DNA of 64,000 nucleotides from Blepharisma stoltei (lineage: Eukaryota; Ciliophora; Heterotrichea; Heterotrichida; Blepharismidae). Of the stretch, positions 1 to 10,680 are shown piece by piece. The DNA is taken from NCBI GenBank assembly GCA_914767885.1, contig CAJZBQ010000049.1, positions 30,815-94,814 of the forward strand, written 5' to 3'. A model generated the notes under the pieces. That model ran no database searches. It saw only the letters and a program-made list of their open reading frames with translations, and was not told the origin of the DNA. How positions within the stretch are numbered: position 1 is the first letter of the stretch; every line of letters begins with the position of its first letter. The position numbers and the translations under genes were made by a program.

Positions 1-600
1 ACTTAATTTCCCAGCTAGCAAGTTCAAATTTAAATTATGGCTCATTTTTCATTAATACCTTAACTATCTAGAAGATAAGGATAAGATTTATAATTTAAAT
101 CTTAATTATAAATAAAATTGAAGCCTCATTGAATAAAATATTTAAAAGTTTATTCAGAAATAGCTTGATATTTTAGCATCAGCATAATAAATTAAAAAAG
201 TAAATAAATTTGACTGCACTAAAATATTTAATATTAAATATAAATGGAATAAAGCACAAGTGTATTTTGAAAGCTCAACAAATATTATTTATTTTCGTTT
301 TTTTAGGATTATTTGCCGTACCTGATAGTTAAATTGGATAACATTTCTTGCTTTTTTTAAATTGAGCCTGTAAATTAATTAAATAAGGTTAAAAAGCTCA
401 TATAATAGTATACTAGCGAAAAATTATTCAGTTTGATTAAAAAAAAGACTATAGAAAGGTGCTTAGATTTTAAGAATTCAAGGTATTCTCTGCATTATAG
501 CAATGCCAAGTGCTCATGAATAATTTCGCAGCATGATTTTGACCTATAGAAAGTATAATAGAGAGAACTATTTATTTAAGATAAAAACACTATTTGATTT
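1..600. other. AT-rich stretch, no gene seen
   Basis: Very AT-rich with scattered stops in all frames. I see no conserved motif, inverted repeat or RNA gene. It lies downstream of the membrane-protein gene that ends at 601 on the minus strand. Confidence 0.5.
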
Positions 601-1650
601 TTATTTTTCAATATGTCCAAAACTTTGGATAAAAAAGTATCTAGCAAACATGAAAAAGCTCTCAATGATACTAACTTCTAGCAAAATCCCGACCATAAAA
701 CTTACAGCCCATAGCCTATTCCATTCATTTCCTGCTTGGGGACTCATAAAAAAAATCCCAATAGCCGATATTATCATAACTAAAATTCCAACCACAAATG
801 AAGCAGTAGCCCAATTCGACACTTGCTTTCTTTTAAAGCTCAGAGAAGCTATCATAAAAGCTTCAATCGGAACCGCTGCAATTATTGCCAAAATTGTATA
901 AACGAAATAATTGTTGATATAATAGATCGCAAAGTCCAGGGCTCCCATAGCTTCTCCAATGACAATATTACTATCTGTAGAAATCAGAGCTTCTTCGAGC
1001 GCCCGCTCAAAAAGCACAATTGTCATTAGGGTAAAAAGCCTTGAGAGATGGCCAAAATCAGGTCTGCGCACAAAGAAGCCTAGTATGAGATATATTAATA
1101 AATGGTGAAAAAATATGACCTTACTGATGACGCTCCGCTTGTGGGCACCAAAATGGCTTTATAGCATAAGCCAAGGCTCAGGCCCTATGGGGGGTGGATG
1201 GCTTTGGGAGTCAGCTGGTGGCCATTCCAGTTTTAGTATTAGTTATCCAGATGGTTTTTGGGCAGCGGGTTCTTTTCACTGCCTTTTCCGGAGGCTATGA
1301 CTTTTTTTTGTTGTGTCACCCTTCCTCAAGGTGGTCATGTGTCTTCCTAACTGGTAAAAATTCAGGGACGCAGTGCAGGCCCTTAGACTGCTGTTAATGG
1401 GGCCTAGGCAGCCGATGCTACCTTGATAAGCAAGTGTTCGGTGGCCGCAAGCGTTCAGAAGCATCAATTTTGAAGACCTTAAGATCTTTATTTTAAATTT
1501 AGTATGAGATGGGCCCTCAATGAGTTCTTCAAGATCAAGTTTCTCATCTGACTGAAGTTTATGCTTATATAACTGTAGCTCCTCTTCAACATTTAAGCTT
1601 TCAATCAGGCTTGAGCTTGTTTTTTCATTGCATTTTAAATCAAAATCCAT
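601..1650 (-). CDS. Polytopic membrane protein, interrupted by a SINE-like element
   Basis: The N-terminal part (1650 down to about 1511) begins MDFDLKCNEKTSS and is acidic. The C-terminal part (about 1110 down to 601) is strongly hydrophobic, with at least four likely membrane segments (for example the stretches starting YFVYTILAIIAAV, FVVGILVMIISAI and FMVGILLEVSIIE), and ends GHIEK followed by TAA. Between them lies a 408-bp insertion flanked by an 11-bp direct repeat. Removing one repeat copy exactly joins the halves one base out of frame, so either the true excision uses other TA sites or the copy is broken. No family was recognised; a channel or transporter fragment is possible but unproven. 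Confidence 0.5.
1092..1499 (-). mobile_element. SINE-like element S1
   Basis: GC-richer than its surroundings and flanked by the 11-bp duplication tagtatgagat (1081-1091 and 1500-1510). Its body resembles the element at 11910-12418 (shared segments around CACCAAAATGGC and TTATCCAGATGG, with the latter TTATCCGGATGG in the other copy). The long target duplication implies target-primed reverse transcription. Open frames within it are not conserved between copies and are not proteins. Confidence 0.7.
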
Positions 1651-2234
1651 CTTTAATTGTTTTATATTTCTTTATCCAAAAATGGAAATTTTGTACACTA
1701 TTCATACCTTTTTATATAGAATATCATGCATTTTACATTAAAAAAAATTTAAATAGTGGTTAATTTATTTGGAAATAGTAAAAATTTCGGTTAAAATTTT
1801 ATGATATACAGAATTACACTGATAAATGTAGGAATAATTGGCAATGCATGGAAAACTATGCAAATAATAGAATAACAAATTGGGGACTAAGGTAAATAAA
1901 AAGGGCTTTACCTTGCTCGTTAAAATTAATTTAGTGAAGAGTGAATAGCAGTCTTGTATGAAAAAAAACAGTGTAACCCCTTTTTTATTGTGATGCCATT
2001 TTCTCATGTTAAAATAAAAGAGGGAAAGCTATTATTGAGGATAACTATTTTTGATAAAACATTTTTTATACGGAGAATTTCGAAAACTTGTTTTATTCTT
2101 GTTTATATATAAGCTTAATTCTATTTTAATCTTTCTAATTTCTTTATGTATTTTAATAATATATCAGATTCATTAATTTATGCTAATAATAAATTGTTTT
2201 GTTATTAGTCTCCTAGATTCTATAGCTAGTCTTT

Positions 2235-3130
2235 CTTTATTACCTTCGGAGAATCACTATCCTTATCTTCCTCTGAGAGCTCTTTCTTTTCTTAAGCATT
2301 CATAGAAAATGAGCACCTATGAAACTTTATACTGAAGGAAAAGGAATCTTGCTTTAATAAAAAACCAAGTAAAAAGTAATTTGAAAAAATTGCTAACTAA
2401 TCGTATTTAAAATGTGACTAGATATCCCACGATGGTAACTTCTCCCTTTTTGGCATCTTCAGTTGGATATGGGCAAAATTAGCCTTAATAGCAGCTGTGC
2501 ATCAACAGTGCCCATCTTTGCATACTCATCCTTTTTTGTATTTTCCAAAGTGGTCATGCTATTGCCTAATCTGACTTGAATTTCGCAGCATTGATAGAAA
2601 GTTCCAATATTGGGGCTTCCATAAATGCCTTATTTTTTTATTTAAAACATTTAAATAATTTTTCAGCAAAAATTCTTATATCTCCAAAATTATTTTCTAA
2701 ATACTCTGCAAAGTGCATTCATCACATATAAACTGATCTAAAAATATCACAGTTTTACTTTTCCTATAAAATTTTTCTCTCACAAGGAAGCTCGCCTCCT
2801 CATCACTGAGTTATCTGTTGGGTTCAATGTTACACTTAACTAAAATCAGTCATAATACAAGATCAATGCTGATTTCCATTCCCTTCAGGGTGCATTCTCA
2901 TCTGCTTCGCTGGAGAGATTATCCTTGATCTGCAAGTTAACCAATCCTTTTACTTTACTTTCGCATGAAGGATTTTCCAAAATTTTCTCTAAGATCTCTT
3001 TTCTAATCATTGGGTCAATTAATACAGTTTCCTTCCTCAATTTTACAATTTTGCTAGAACATTCTGCAAAGACTAAGCTATTAGCAGCAAAATCATTTTG
3101 GTTAAATTTATAAGAAGGATGGTTAATTAC
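2235..3130 (-). pseudogene. Decayed protein-coding gene
   Basis: Minus-strand reading gives several clearly protein-like stretches in different frames, separated by stops and frame changes: one beginning near 3125 (VINHPSYKFNQNDFAANS), one near 2810 (LSDEEASFLVREKFYRKSK, then FICDEC) and one near 2630 (IYGSPNIGTFYQCCEIQV). A one-base slip near 2700 and in-frame TAG and TAA codons break the chain. Neither a 15-17-nt intron nor a TA-TA excision that would repair all breaks was found, so I call it a pseudogene. The family was not recognised. Confidence 0.45.
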
Positions 3131-3188
3131 AACTATCTATTTAACTAATCTCTTCTATATAAATACATATTTAAATGCAAATAATATT

Positions 3189-4121
3189 TTATTTAAATTT
3201 ATTCTTATAAACCAGAATAATTTCTTTAGGTTCAAAGCTGCGGCTTGTTGCACTCTGAGGTCTCATTGAAAAAGTTCCACTTTGAGACCTCCCTGAAAAA
3301 GTCGCCCTCCCAGAAAACACACTTTTAGTCCCTGTGGTCTCAGAAATAAAAATCCCTGACCCAGTTGTATGCTTTCCATCAAACCTATTTTTCTCTCTCC
3401 TATGGGCGTTTTGCATTTCTTTTTTGATATTTTGGTATTTTTTAAGCAAACTTTCCATTTCCACTGCCTTGGTTTTCTTCATCTCGTCAAAACCATTTTT
3501 CGCTTTTTGCCTAAATGCTTGCAATTCATTATCCTGCCTCTTTTGCAGGGCTGCTAAACCTTGTTTAATTTGGCTGTCTCTATCTTGGCCCCAATTTTCC
3601 TTTTCCTTTTCTTCTAGCTCTATCATTTGTTGCTGAATTGCGTGGGCTTCCACGTATTCGTGCTTGGTAACCAAGGTGTCTTGGATTCTTTTGAGGTTCA
3701 AGAATTCAGAAGAATGCTTAGGGATGATAGGGATGGAGTCTTCTAAGGACTTTTTAGTGGTCTCGTACTCGTTTTCCTGCTTCTGCTTCAGCTGGTTCTC
3801 AAGCTCTTTGCATTCTTCACGATACTTCTCCATGCGAGAATCCCAGTCATCGTTAAAATTTTTGAATTCTTCGTTAAAGGTGTTGTCGAGCTCTTCTAAG
3901 GCTTTGTTTTGACGGTCAAGAAGCTTGGCTTCACGACGATCCTTGTGGTCACGCTTGAGCTGGAGAATCCTTTGGTGGGTTTTTTCTGCTTCTAAGAACT
4001 CGCCTTGTTTTTCATAATTGCTGCGCTGCTCTTCTAAGTTTTTGCTGCGTAAGGGTTACATGAGTTCATTGATCTCTTCTAAGTCGTGATCTGTCTCTAA
4101 AGGATTGCTATCTTTATCCAT
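3189..4121 (-). CDS. Coiled-coil protein
   Basis: Complete gene of about 305 residues starting MDKDSNPLETDHDLEE at 4121. A 15-nt intron (GTAACCCTTACGCAG, 4045-4059) removes an in-frame TAA after residue 20. Nearly all of residues 15-240 is charged heptad-rich sequence predicted to form long coiled coils. The C-terminal tail is rich in S, G, T and R (FSGRSQSGTFSMRPQSATS) and probably disordered. No catalytic motif is visible. Such proteins are often cytoskeletal or ciliary in ciliates, but that is only a guess. It is transcribed away from the phosphatase cluster on its right. Confidence 0.8.
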
Positions 4122-4129
4122 TAATTTAA

Positions 4130-4596
4130 AACTACTATTTAATGGCTAGGTTTAGATTGATTTTTTTGAATTGAAGTAAAGAGAAAGCTAAAAAATATTT
4201 TTTGTGTTTTTAGGATATGAGAAGACATTTTTATTTGGAAACAAAAAATGGTCAGATTTTGGGATTTATAAAAATGATAGACTTGTATGTTTCATTTCTG
4301 TATAATGATTTTTGGTAAATAAAAAAATAGAAATTATAGCGTGGGTAAATAGAAATTTTTGACTGTATATAACATTGAGGAGTATTGTATATTTTTGAAG
4401 GAAGATAAGAATTTTGTAAAATTAAGATGGAATTTTTCAATCACTATCAATTGCAATTTCTGAAGTCAAATTAAGTGTATAATTGATATTGGGCTATTTC
4501 TAAAGCATTTTATTGGAGCAGTTTTGAGTACTTTTAAATTTAATCGTTTTATTGTCCAGTTAATTTAATAATAATTTATTTAGCACATGATTTATA
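4130..4596. other. Intergenic; left edge of a tandem duplication
   Basis: AT-rich with no gene. From about 4520 the sequence matches 9556-9740 (shared core GTACTTTTAAATTTAATCG), which marks the start of the duplicated phosphatase block. Confidence 0.6.
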
Positions 4597-7174
4597 ATGT
4601 GCAAATTAAATTATTTCATCAGTCTTTCTCTTGTTCTCGGCACGCTTTTCCAGCCTGAACAAATTCATCTTTCTTGAACTGAGAACGAAAATGAAATGCG
4701 AGCCACCTGGGTAAATTTCCTAAACCTTGAGACTTTTATATCAATTTTCATAAAATACCAATATTTTTAATAAATAAACCCCTATTAATCCTCAAACATT
4801 ATATCAGATATCGCCCAATTTTATGCTCATTCCCCCCCCCTCCGTGAGCGAACAAAACCATTAGAAAAATCGCCATTTTTTGACCAAAAACCCACCCTCC
4901 GTGAGTGAACAAAAATTTTTTAATAGAAAAAATTTTTAATGGAAAAAAATTTTGATATATAAGTGATAATTAGTATAATGAAATCTAGAGCTAATTCTGT
5001 TTAATTTTTAAACAAATTGCGTTTTTAAAACATAAATTTTGCAAATTAAATTAATATTTGCTTCCCATTTTTGCAAATTAGGATTTTTTTAAATTTCGAA
5101 AAAAATATTTTTTTTTATAAAATTTATATATAAAATTTTTTTTAAAAAAAAAAATTAACCCCCCTCCGTGAGCGAACAAAATTTTTTTTGTTCGCTCACG
5201 GAGGGGGGGGGGGAGTCAGATATTATTCCTGACTGACTTTCAGCCCCATCTTCTTGCACTCCTTTCAATGCAGGCGAAATCATATACCGTCTCCAGTACA
5301 TCTACACATCGGTAATCCCAAATTTAAGACCAGAATGCTTTTATGAGTATTTTATCGAAACTTCAATGACCCAAAGCGAAATTTATATGTTCAGTGGGAG
5401 AACTCCAGATGCCTCAGAACCATACCAAGATGCCAAAAATCCATTATCAATGGTGGTCTATGGGGACTTAGGAATTGGGAAAAACTCGCTTTTTGTGAAA
5501 AATAGTCTTATGCAGGAAATCTTAACTTAACTTATTAGGCTCTGTGTTTAACGCCATTCACGGGGTAACCCCCCCCAGAGCTTTCCGCTGCTTCTTCGTC
5601 GCATAGGGCCCGCGGACCGTCTGGGGTCAGTCAGCCTCGATCTCCAGTACGCGCCTCCGGAGCAGTGTTGCCGACTAAGGCGGCTCATGCCTGAGCTACT
5701 TCGCTTGAGGACATGGGTTGCCATTCCGAAAATCCATAAAAAATGGATTTTCTGGTAGGCTTTCGGCAAAAAGGAAAAACACGAAGCCTGGGACGTAACG
5801 CCCAGTTTCACGCTAGGGAGTTGCCCGATTGATCCTAATGGACTTGGCTGAGCTTCCCCTTTCCAACTTGCTTGCCTCCTTCCCCATGAGGAAAAAAACA
5901 TTCCCGAAAGTAGACCTGGGCTAGGCTCTGAGCACAACCAGAATTGCTTACCTAGCATTGCCGTCCCGTTTCTGAAATGCAAAACCTTGCCGGATATAAT
6001 TAAAATATGAGTCGAGTATGCATGGCCGGGAGGCCATGCCCAGACGAAGACGCCATATTTTAATTATCTTATGCAGGAAATCAAGGTCAGGGATTTTTTG
6101 GGGATTATTCATATGGGAGATATCGCTTATGATATGCATGAGGACGACGGGATGGTCGGGGATAGGTTTTTAAACTCAATACAAGACATATCAGCAAACT
6201 TCGCTTACATGGTTTTGCCTGGAAACCATGAATTAAAGCATAATCTAACCCATTACCGCACCAAATTCAAAATGCCTTTAAATTCTGCTAATGATGGAAC
6301 AAGTTTTTTTTACTCTTTTAACTTAGGGGCAGCTCATTTTATTATGATTAACACTGAAATGTATATTTCAGACCACCCTGACCAAATTTTGACACAATAT
6401 AACTGATTGAAAAAAGACTTAGAAATCGCTAACCAGAACCGACAAGCTTTTCCTTGGATTTTTGTATTTACCCATCGGCCTTTGTACTGCTCTTTAATTG
6501 AATTTTCTGAATGCACCAGCGAGGCTGAGATATTGAAGTCTGCTTTAGAAGGGCTATGACATGAATATGCTGTGGATATCATGTTTGAGGCTCATAATCA
6601 TTATTATGAAAGGTGCACGCCAATATATAAAGATAGAGTTGTAAAGAGCGAGTATGATGATTTTAATACCCATTATAATGCAAATGCAACTTTGTATAGG
6701 GTTTTTGGAGAAATAGCGAACTATGGGCTATTTTAGATAAGGAAAATAGCCCCTATATAGATTTATTTACTGAAAAAATGCAATAATTAGTTAAGGACCA
6801 AGACAGATTGCCTCAAAGGGAGGCGTTAAAATTGGAATACCAAAATGTGCCAATTTTTATAATGACTTTATTAAATTAAATTTAAATTTAAGATACCTTC
6901 CTTTTATATTGGAGATGATAGGTATGGGCTATAATGGTAGAAATGATGTATAAATGATTATATTATTAGTGGAAATGGAGGAAATAATGAAGGCCATAAT
7001 GATCCTATTCCAGAAGTTTGACAAGATTGGACTTTAGTTATGACTGATGAGTATGGGTATGGGAAGCTTGATGTCTTAAACAAAACTCATGTACATTGAA
7101 CACAATATGGAGCTGTTAGTGGAGATATGGTAGACCATGTATGGCTTATAAAAAATAGACTAAGATTTTATTAA
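4597..7174 (+). CDS. Purple acid phosphatase A, interrupted by four insertions
   Basis: Secreted metallophosphoesterase of the purple acid phosphatase (PAP) type. Starts MCKLNYFISLSLVLG (signal peptide), then the PAP N-terminal signature QIHLSWTENENEMRATWV with TGA read as Trp. Metal-site blocks follow in order: YGDLGIG, MGDIAYD, GNHE, THRPLYC and AHNHYYER. The C-terminus ends KNRLRFY. Four insertions break the frame: a 65-bp IES (4737-4801), a TNA inverted-repeat element (4830-5215), a SINE-like element (5522-6066) and a 264-bp IES (6697-6960). Removing each at its repeat restores one frame that aligns end to end with the intact paralogue at 13924. If all are excised in the somatic nucleus this is a working gene. 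Confidence 0.75.
4737..4801. other. 65-bp TA-bounded IES in PAP A
   Basis: Joining TA 4737-4738 to TA 4802-4803 converts a stop-containing stretch into TFIRYRPILCS, which aligns with SFVVYRPVLCL of the paralogue. No obvious inverted repeat. Confidence 0.7.
4830..5215 (+). mobile_element. TNA-flanked inverted-repeat element, subfamily A (copy 1)
   Basis: 386 bp. Ends are runs of C followed by CTCCGTGAGCGAACAAAA, inverted at the right end. The TCA flanks (4827-4829 and 5216-5218) form a 3-bp target duplication. The terminal motif also recurs internally at about 4896 and 5160, so the right end alone folds into a long hairpin. Non-coding, hence MITE-like. Exact removal between the TCA copies restores the PAP frame (RPILCSDIIPDW). 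Confidence 0.85.
5522..6066 (+). mobile_element. SINE-like element S2
   Basis: 545 bp, GC-rich, flanked by the perfect 16-bp duplication tcttatgcaggaaatc (5506-5521 and 6067-6082). Right end reads GACGCCATATTTTAATTAT, the family tail. The body shares CTTTCCAACTTG-like and CCAGAATTGCTTACCTAGC blocks with the element at 38975-39516. The duplication contains a TA, so TA-TA excision would restore the host PAP frame exactly. Confidence 0.85.
6697..6960. other. 264-bp TA-bounded IES in PAP A
   Basis: Joining TA 6697-6698 to TA 6961-6962 gives ATLYIISGNGGNNEGH, matching the paralogue's APLYILSGNAGNREGH. The interior is AT-rich and has multiple stops. Confidence 0.75.
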
Positions 7175-7692
7175 TTATAGAAAAAATACTATGAATTGCA
7201 TTTTACATTGAATTTAGCTTTTGGCATTGAATTTTTTAAATAAGAATCACTTTATAAATTATTTTTTTTCTCATGTATTTATGAAACGAAAATGGAAGTG
7301 AATATGCTTGGAAAAGAATTGAAAAGCCAAGAATTCTAAAAGCGGTTCAAGCGTATTGCAAACATAATAAAAGATCAGTTTATATTAGATATGCTGATGG
7401 ACACAGAGAATTTTAAATAAATCAGTGTAAAAACCTTTTTTTAGGTAAACAGATTAGCACTCAAGATTTTTTGCTGTTAACCCAGGAAAAAATTACGTTT
7501 TTTTATTTTGGGGAGTTAGTACATGAGGAAGACAAAGAAAATTAAGTATGGTGTAATAATATATCAAATGTATATATATAATCCCCAATTAAAATCATTA
7601 AGTTTAATAGATATGCTTTATAAGGTGAATATTGAAAATTTTAATATTCTCATTAAAATTAAAGTAAAATCGTAAAATTGAATGCCAGCTAA
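7175..7692 (+). pseudogene. Coding remnant between convergent genes
   Basis: Protein-like scraps on the plus strand around 7283-7420 and 7430-7545 (the latter reading ITFFYFGELVHEEDKEN then TAA) have no single open frame. A similar, more decayed stretch lies at about 11400-11480, consistent with the block duplication. Function not recognised. Confidence 0.35.
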
Positions 7693-9102
7693 TTATAGCG
7701 CTATTTGACTAAAATCATAATCTTTCAACTGTTTTATAAAGCCAGAATTCGGGCGCACGATTCGTCTTTTGTGTTTAATTAAATTTCAAGCTGATTCTAT
7801 GCTCTCTTTTTGAGCTGCAATTATATAGGCTAAAATAATTGTTGGACTTCTTGAAATACCTTTATAGCAGTGAACCAATACTTTTTCATTTGATAGTAAT
7901 ATATTGTGAATGAATTTTATTGCTTCAGGGAAATACTGAGAAATATTTTCTTTTTCACTATCTTTTACAGGAATAATATGGTAGTTTATATCAGGAAGTT
8001 TTTGAACATCCTCATTGTATAAAACGCGAACTATATTTCGAATTCCTTTCTTTTTCAATTCTTCAACATCTTGGGCCGCTTCGCCTTCCTTTATTCGGCT
8101 TTCTCCTGGTACTTTCCTTTGAATGTGGTGTTTTTTGCGTTCTCCTGAATAAGATATAAAAAGAAAGTCGCCAACGGCTTTGTCATCTTTAAACTTGCCT
8201 TTATATAGGCCTTCTCCTTTTATTTCAAGAGTCCCGAATCCTGATTTTTTGTAATTAGCAACATATCCTTTGTAGATATTTCCATTTTTGTACTTTAATG
8301 TTCCTTTTCCTATAGCTGAGTTATAAAGAAAGGTGTCAATATACTGTGTCCCATTTGAGAGTACCATTCACCCTTTTCCATGATGCATCAAATATTTAAA
8401 GAACCCATAATATGAGTATTCATCACTTCAGCTTCTAGCAAGTCCGTGAGGTCTGTCGAATTGAAATTGCCCGTCCCAATGGATATTACGAGTATTCCAT
8501 TGGTGCCCAAACCCATGGCAACGGTCATCTTTTCAATCTCCTTCATAGCATTTGCCCTTGGGATAGCGAATAAAACCTTTTCCATGCCTATTCCCGTAAA
8601 CTCAGTCGCCAACATAAAGCAAGCCAAGGTTATTTATCTTTCTTCCTTTGCCATGATGCTCGCCATCATACCAGTCGCCTTCATAAATATATTTGGAGTC
8701 TTCTTCCATGCAAATTCAAATGCCACGCCCATTAGGAATTCTTTTCTCGTTAATTTCTCCCAAATATGTCTCATCTACTCCAGCTTTCGTGGGCTTGATT
8801 CAAGAGGGCCCTATATCTTCAGCTTTAAAGTACATTCCGTTATCTTCAAGCTCCTGATAGATTTCGTCACAGATCTTTGCACCAAAGTAAGCTTTGAAAG
8901 CTTTAAAATTTGTTGCTATTTGAACTATAGATTTAGGTTTGTTTTGTTTGATATGTTTACGAGCCAAATACCCTCTGATAAAGGCTTGAACATAGACAAG
9001 TTGACAACTTGATCCCAAATTGAACTTTTCTATTCTATCTTGCAGTAATGTGAGATCACTGCTAACCTGATCATTTGCATCATTGCTTGCACAGCTATCC
9101 AT
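7693..9102 (-). CDS. IQ-MORN-dual-specificity phosphatase fusion
   Basis: About 469 residues, intact when TGA is read as Trp (at least six such codons). Order: an IQ calmodulin-binding motif (VQAFIRGYLARKHIKQ, residues about 38-53); MORN repeats with the YxGxW/GxG pattern (YIYEGDWYDGEHHGKG, YVGDWVYGNRHGKG, YEGDWKDDRCHGFG and three later degenerate copies to about residue 320); then a dual-specificity phosphatase domain with the active-site loop HCYKGISRS and the typical close IVRPNSGFIKQLKDYD. The MORN array probably binds membrane or cytoskeleton and the IQ motif suggests calcium regulation; both are inferred from family knowledge. The catalytic Cys and Arg are present. Confidence 0.88.
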
Positions 9103-9297
9103 TTTATTATCTAGAGTTGCTTATTTAAAGTTGGCTTAAATTTAATAATTATTATGATAAAAATGAATAAAAACTTAAAAGAAAAAATGAGCATTAAGTC
9201 TTGTGTAATCTAAAGTTAAAATGCTAATTCATAAAATCTCTTAATTTTTTATATAATCTTGTTCAAAAAATATTAATCAATTTCTTATCAATTATTA

Positions 9298-9545
9298 ATG
9301 TTAGCCTTTTTTCTATTCGAGTTCGTCCTCTTTCTAAACCTCACTTTTGTAAATGGGGGGTCTACAAGCTTGAACAAATCAGAATTTCTAACCGAGAGCA
9401 ACGGAGAAATGTTGTCACCTGGGTCTCATACATCAATGTGGACTCATTTGTCGTATATCGTCCTGTTCTCTGTCCAAGTGCAGATACAAGTTGGAAGACG
9501 ATCCAAGGGACACCCCAAGCTTTTAAAAAGGGCATTGGGTTTTTT
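9298..9545 (+). pseudogene. PAP fragment B (5' end only)
   Basis: Starts MLAFFLFEFVLFLNLTFVN and aligns with the first 80 residues of the intact PAP at 13924 (VTWVSYINVDSFVVYRPVLC is readable after a frame change). A frameshift near 9360 and truncation at about 9545, where the second copy of the duplicated block begins, make it non-functional. Confidence 0.75.
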
Positions 9546-9555
9546 TAAAGTAATT

Positions 9556-9740
9556 TAATGCAGCAGTTTTTGGTACTTTTAAATTTAATCGTTTGTTTGC
9601 CTAGGCAATTTAATAATGCTTCATTATGCTCATGATTTATAATGAGTAAATTAAATTATTTCATTGGCATTTCTCTTGTTCTCGGACGCTTTTCTAGCCT
9701 GAACAAATTCATCTTTCCTGAACTTAGGAACAGGCACAAT
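9556..9740 (+). pseudogene. PAP fragment C at the right duplication junction
   Basis: Matches 4520-4700 (upstream region and first codons of PAP A). The start ATG at 9642 is followed by the same leader (NYFI, SLVLG), then a one-base loss shifts the frame and homology stops near 9740. Marks the left end of the second duplicated block. Confidence 0.7.
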
Positions 9741-9984
9741 GCTTACTCCCCCAATTCATATCTCATTTATTGATTATGGTACTATAATCTTTTCAATAGA
9801 CTTTATTGCATGAGCTACTTTACCAGATGCCTATATTTGATGAAGCAAATATTTCATTTGTTGTTAGTAAATATTCAAGACAGTTAAAGTTTGATACTAG
9901 GATAAAATATTTTCAGTGTTAATTCCTCACTATTCGTGGCTATATACCTCGCTTATTCGGTAATAAATACTAAATACACCAGCT

Positions 9985-10195
9985 TTCTGTCTCAAATAGC
10001 CATAGTAGCACATTGAAGAGAATTTTGTTGACTTATTTGGGTAAATTTTAAAATTTATTTTTATGCTTCCTTGCTTTTTTAACTTCCAGAACTCCAAGTC
10101 CTGAATTTTTGTAATTAACTGCATCCCTTTATAGATATCCCCAGTTCTGCATTATATTTTACCTTTACAACAATCAGTGATCAGGAAGCTTTCAA
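9985..10195 (-). pseudogene. MORN-phosphatase fragment
   Basis: The minus strand around 10140-10000 aligns at nucleotide level with the MORN region of the gene at 7693-9102 (GGATATCTATAAAGG against GGAAATATCTACAAAGG, then ATTACAAAAATTCAGGA). Out of frame and isolated, so a relic. Confidence 0.6.
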
Positions 10196-10415
10196 TATTG
10201 TCTATTTGAGCAAGGCCTTTCCATATCGTTTAGTTAGCTGAATGATTAGTCTTGAAATAAAAAAATAGCCAATATCTCATATATTAAGAGATGCTTCGCC
10301 TAGAGATATCTCGCTTATTTAATTCAAAGCTGCTATATTTTTAATGGAATGCTATTCATTACTTTCAAAAACATTACAGATTATAATAGATAAAGATAGC
10401 AAAATTTACTTTAAG

Positions 10416-10670
10416 CCCCCTTTTATAGGGCAAAATTTGTTTTTCAATAGGAAAATTTCATTGATGAAAATTCAATTTTTATGAAATCAGTTTTGACCTA
10501 ATTTAATAGAAAAGTTGACAATAGATGTTTATTTATAACTAAATAAATTAATATTTTTTATAAATTGTGCTTAATTTTTTTAAGATTTTAAATTTTTTAT
10601 AGAGAAAAAATTTAAATTATATTTTTTTTGTTAAAAAATAAATTTAAACCCCTTTAGGGGGGTAGCATTT
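10416..10670. mobile_element. Possible inverted-repeat element
   Basis: Left end AAGCCCCCTTTTATAGGGC and right end CCCCTTTAGGGGGGTAGC are imperfect inverted repeats around an AT-rich core. The target duplication is unclear, so the boundaries are approximate. Confidence 0.35.
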
Positions 10671-10680
10671 TGATAAATAA

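Noticed and set aside
1115-1397. Overlapping ORFs in the GC-rich block (Gly/Trp-rich peptides)
   Set aside because: They lie inside the SINE-like element S1, are not conserved in the related copy at 11910, and have no start context or family.
1765-2007. 80-codon minus-strand ORF
   Set aside because: AT-rich, hydrophobic random-like composition with no support from neighbouring frames.
5155-5215. Long hairpin as a transcription terminator
   Set aside because: It is the terminal inverted repeat of a TNA element, present in reverse at 52976-53040 inside another gene.
5548-5982. 144-codon minus-strand ORF
   Set aside because: Falls entirely within SINE-like element S2 between its 16-bp target duplications; composition-driven open frame.
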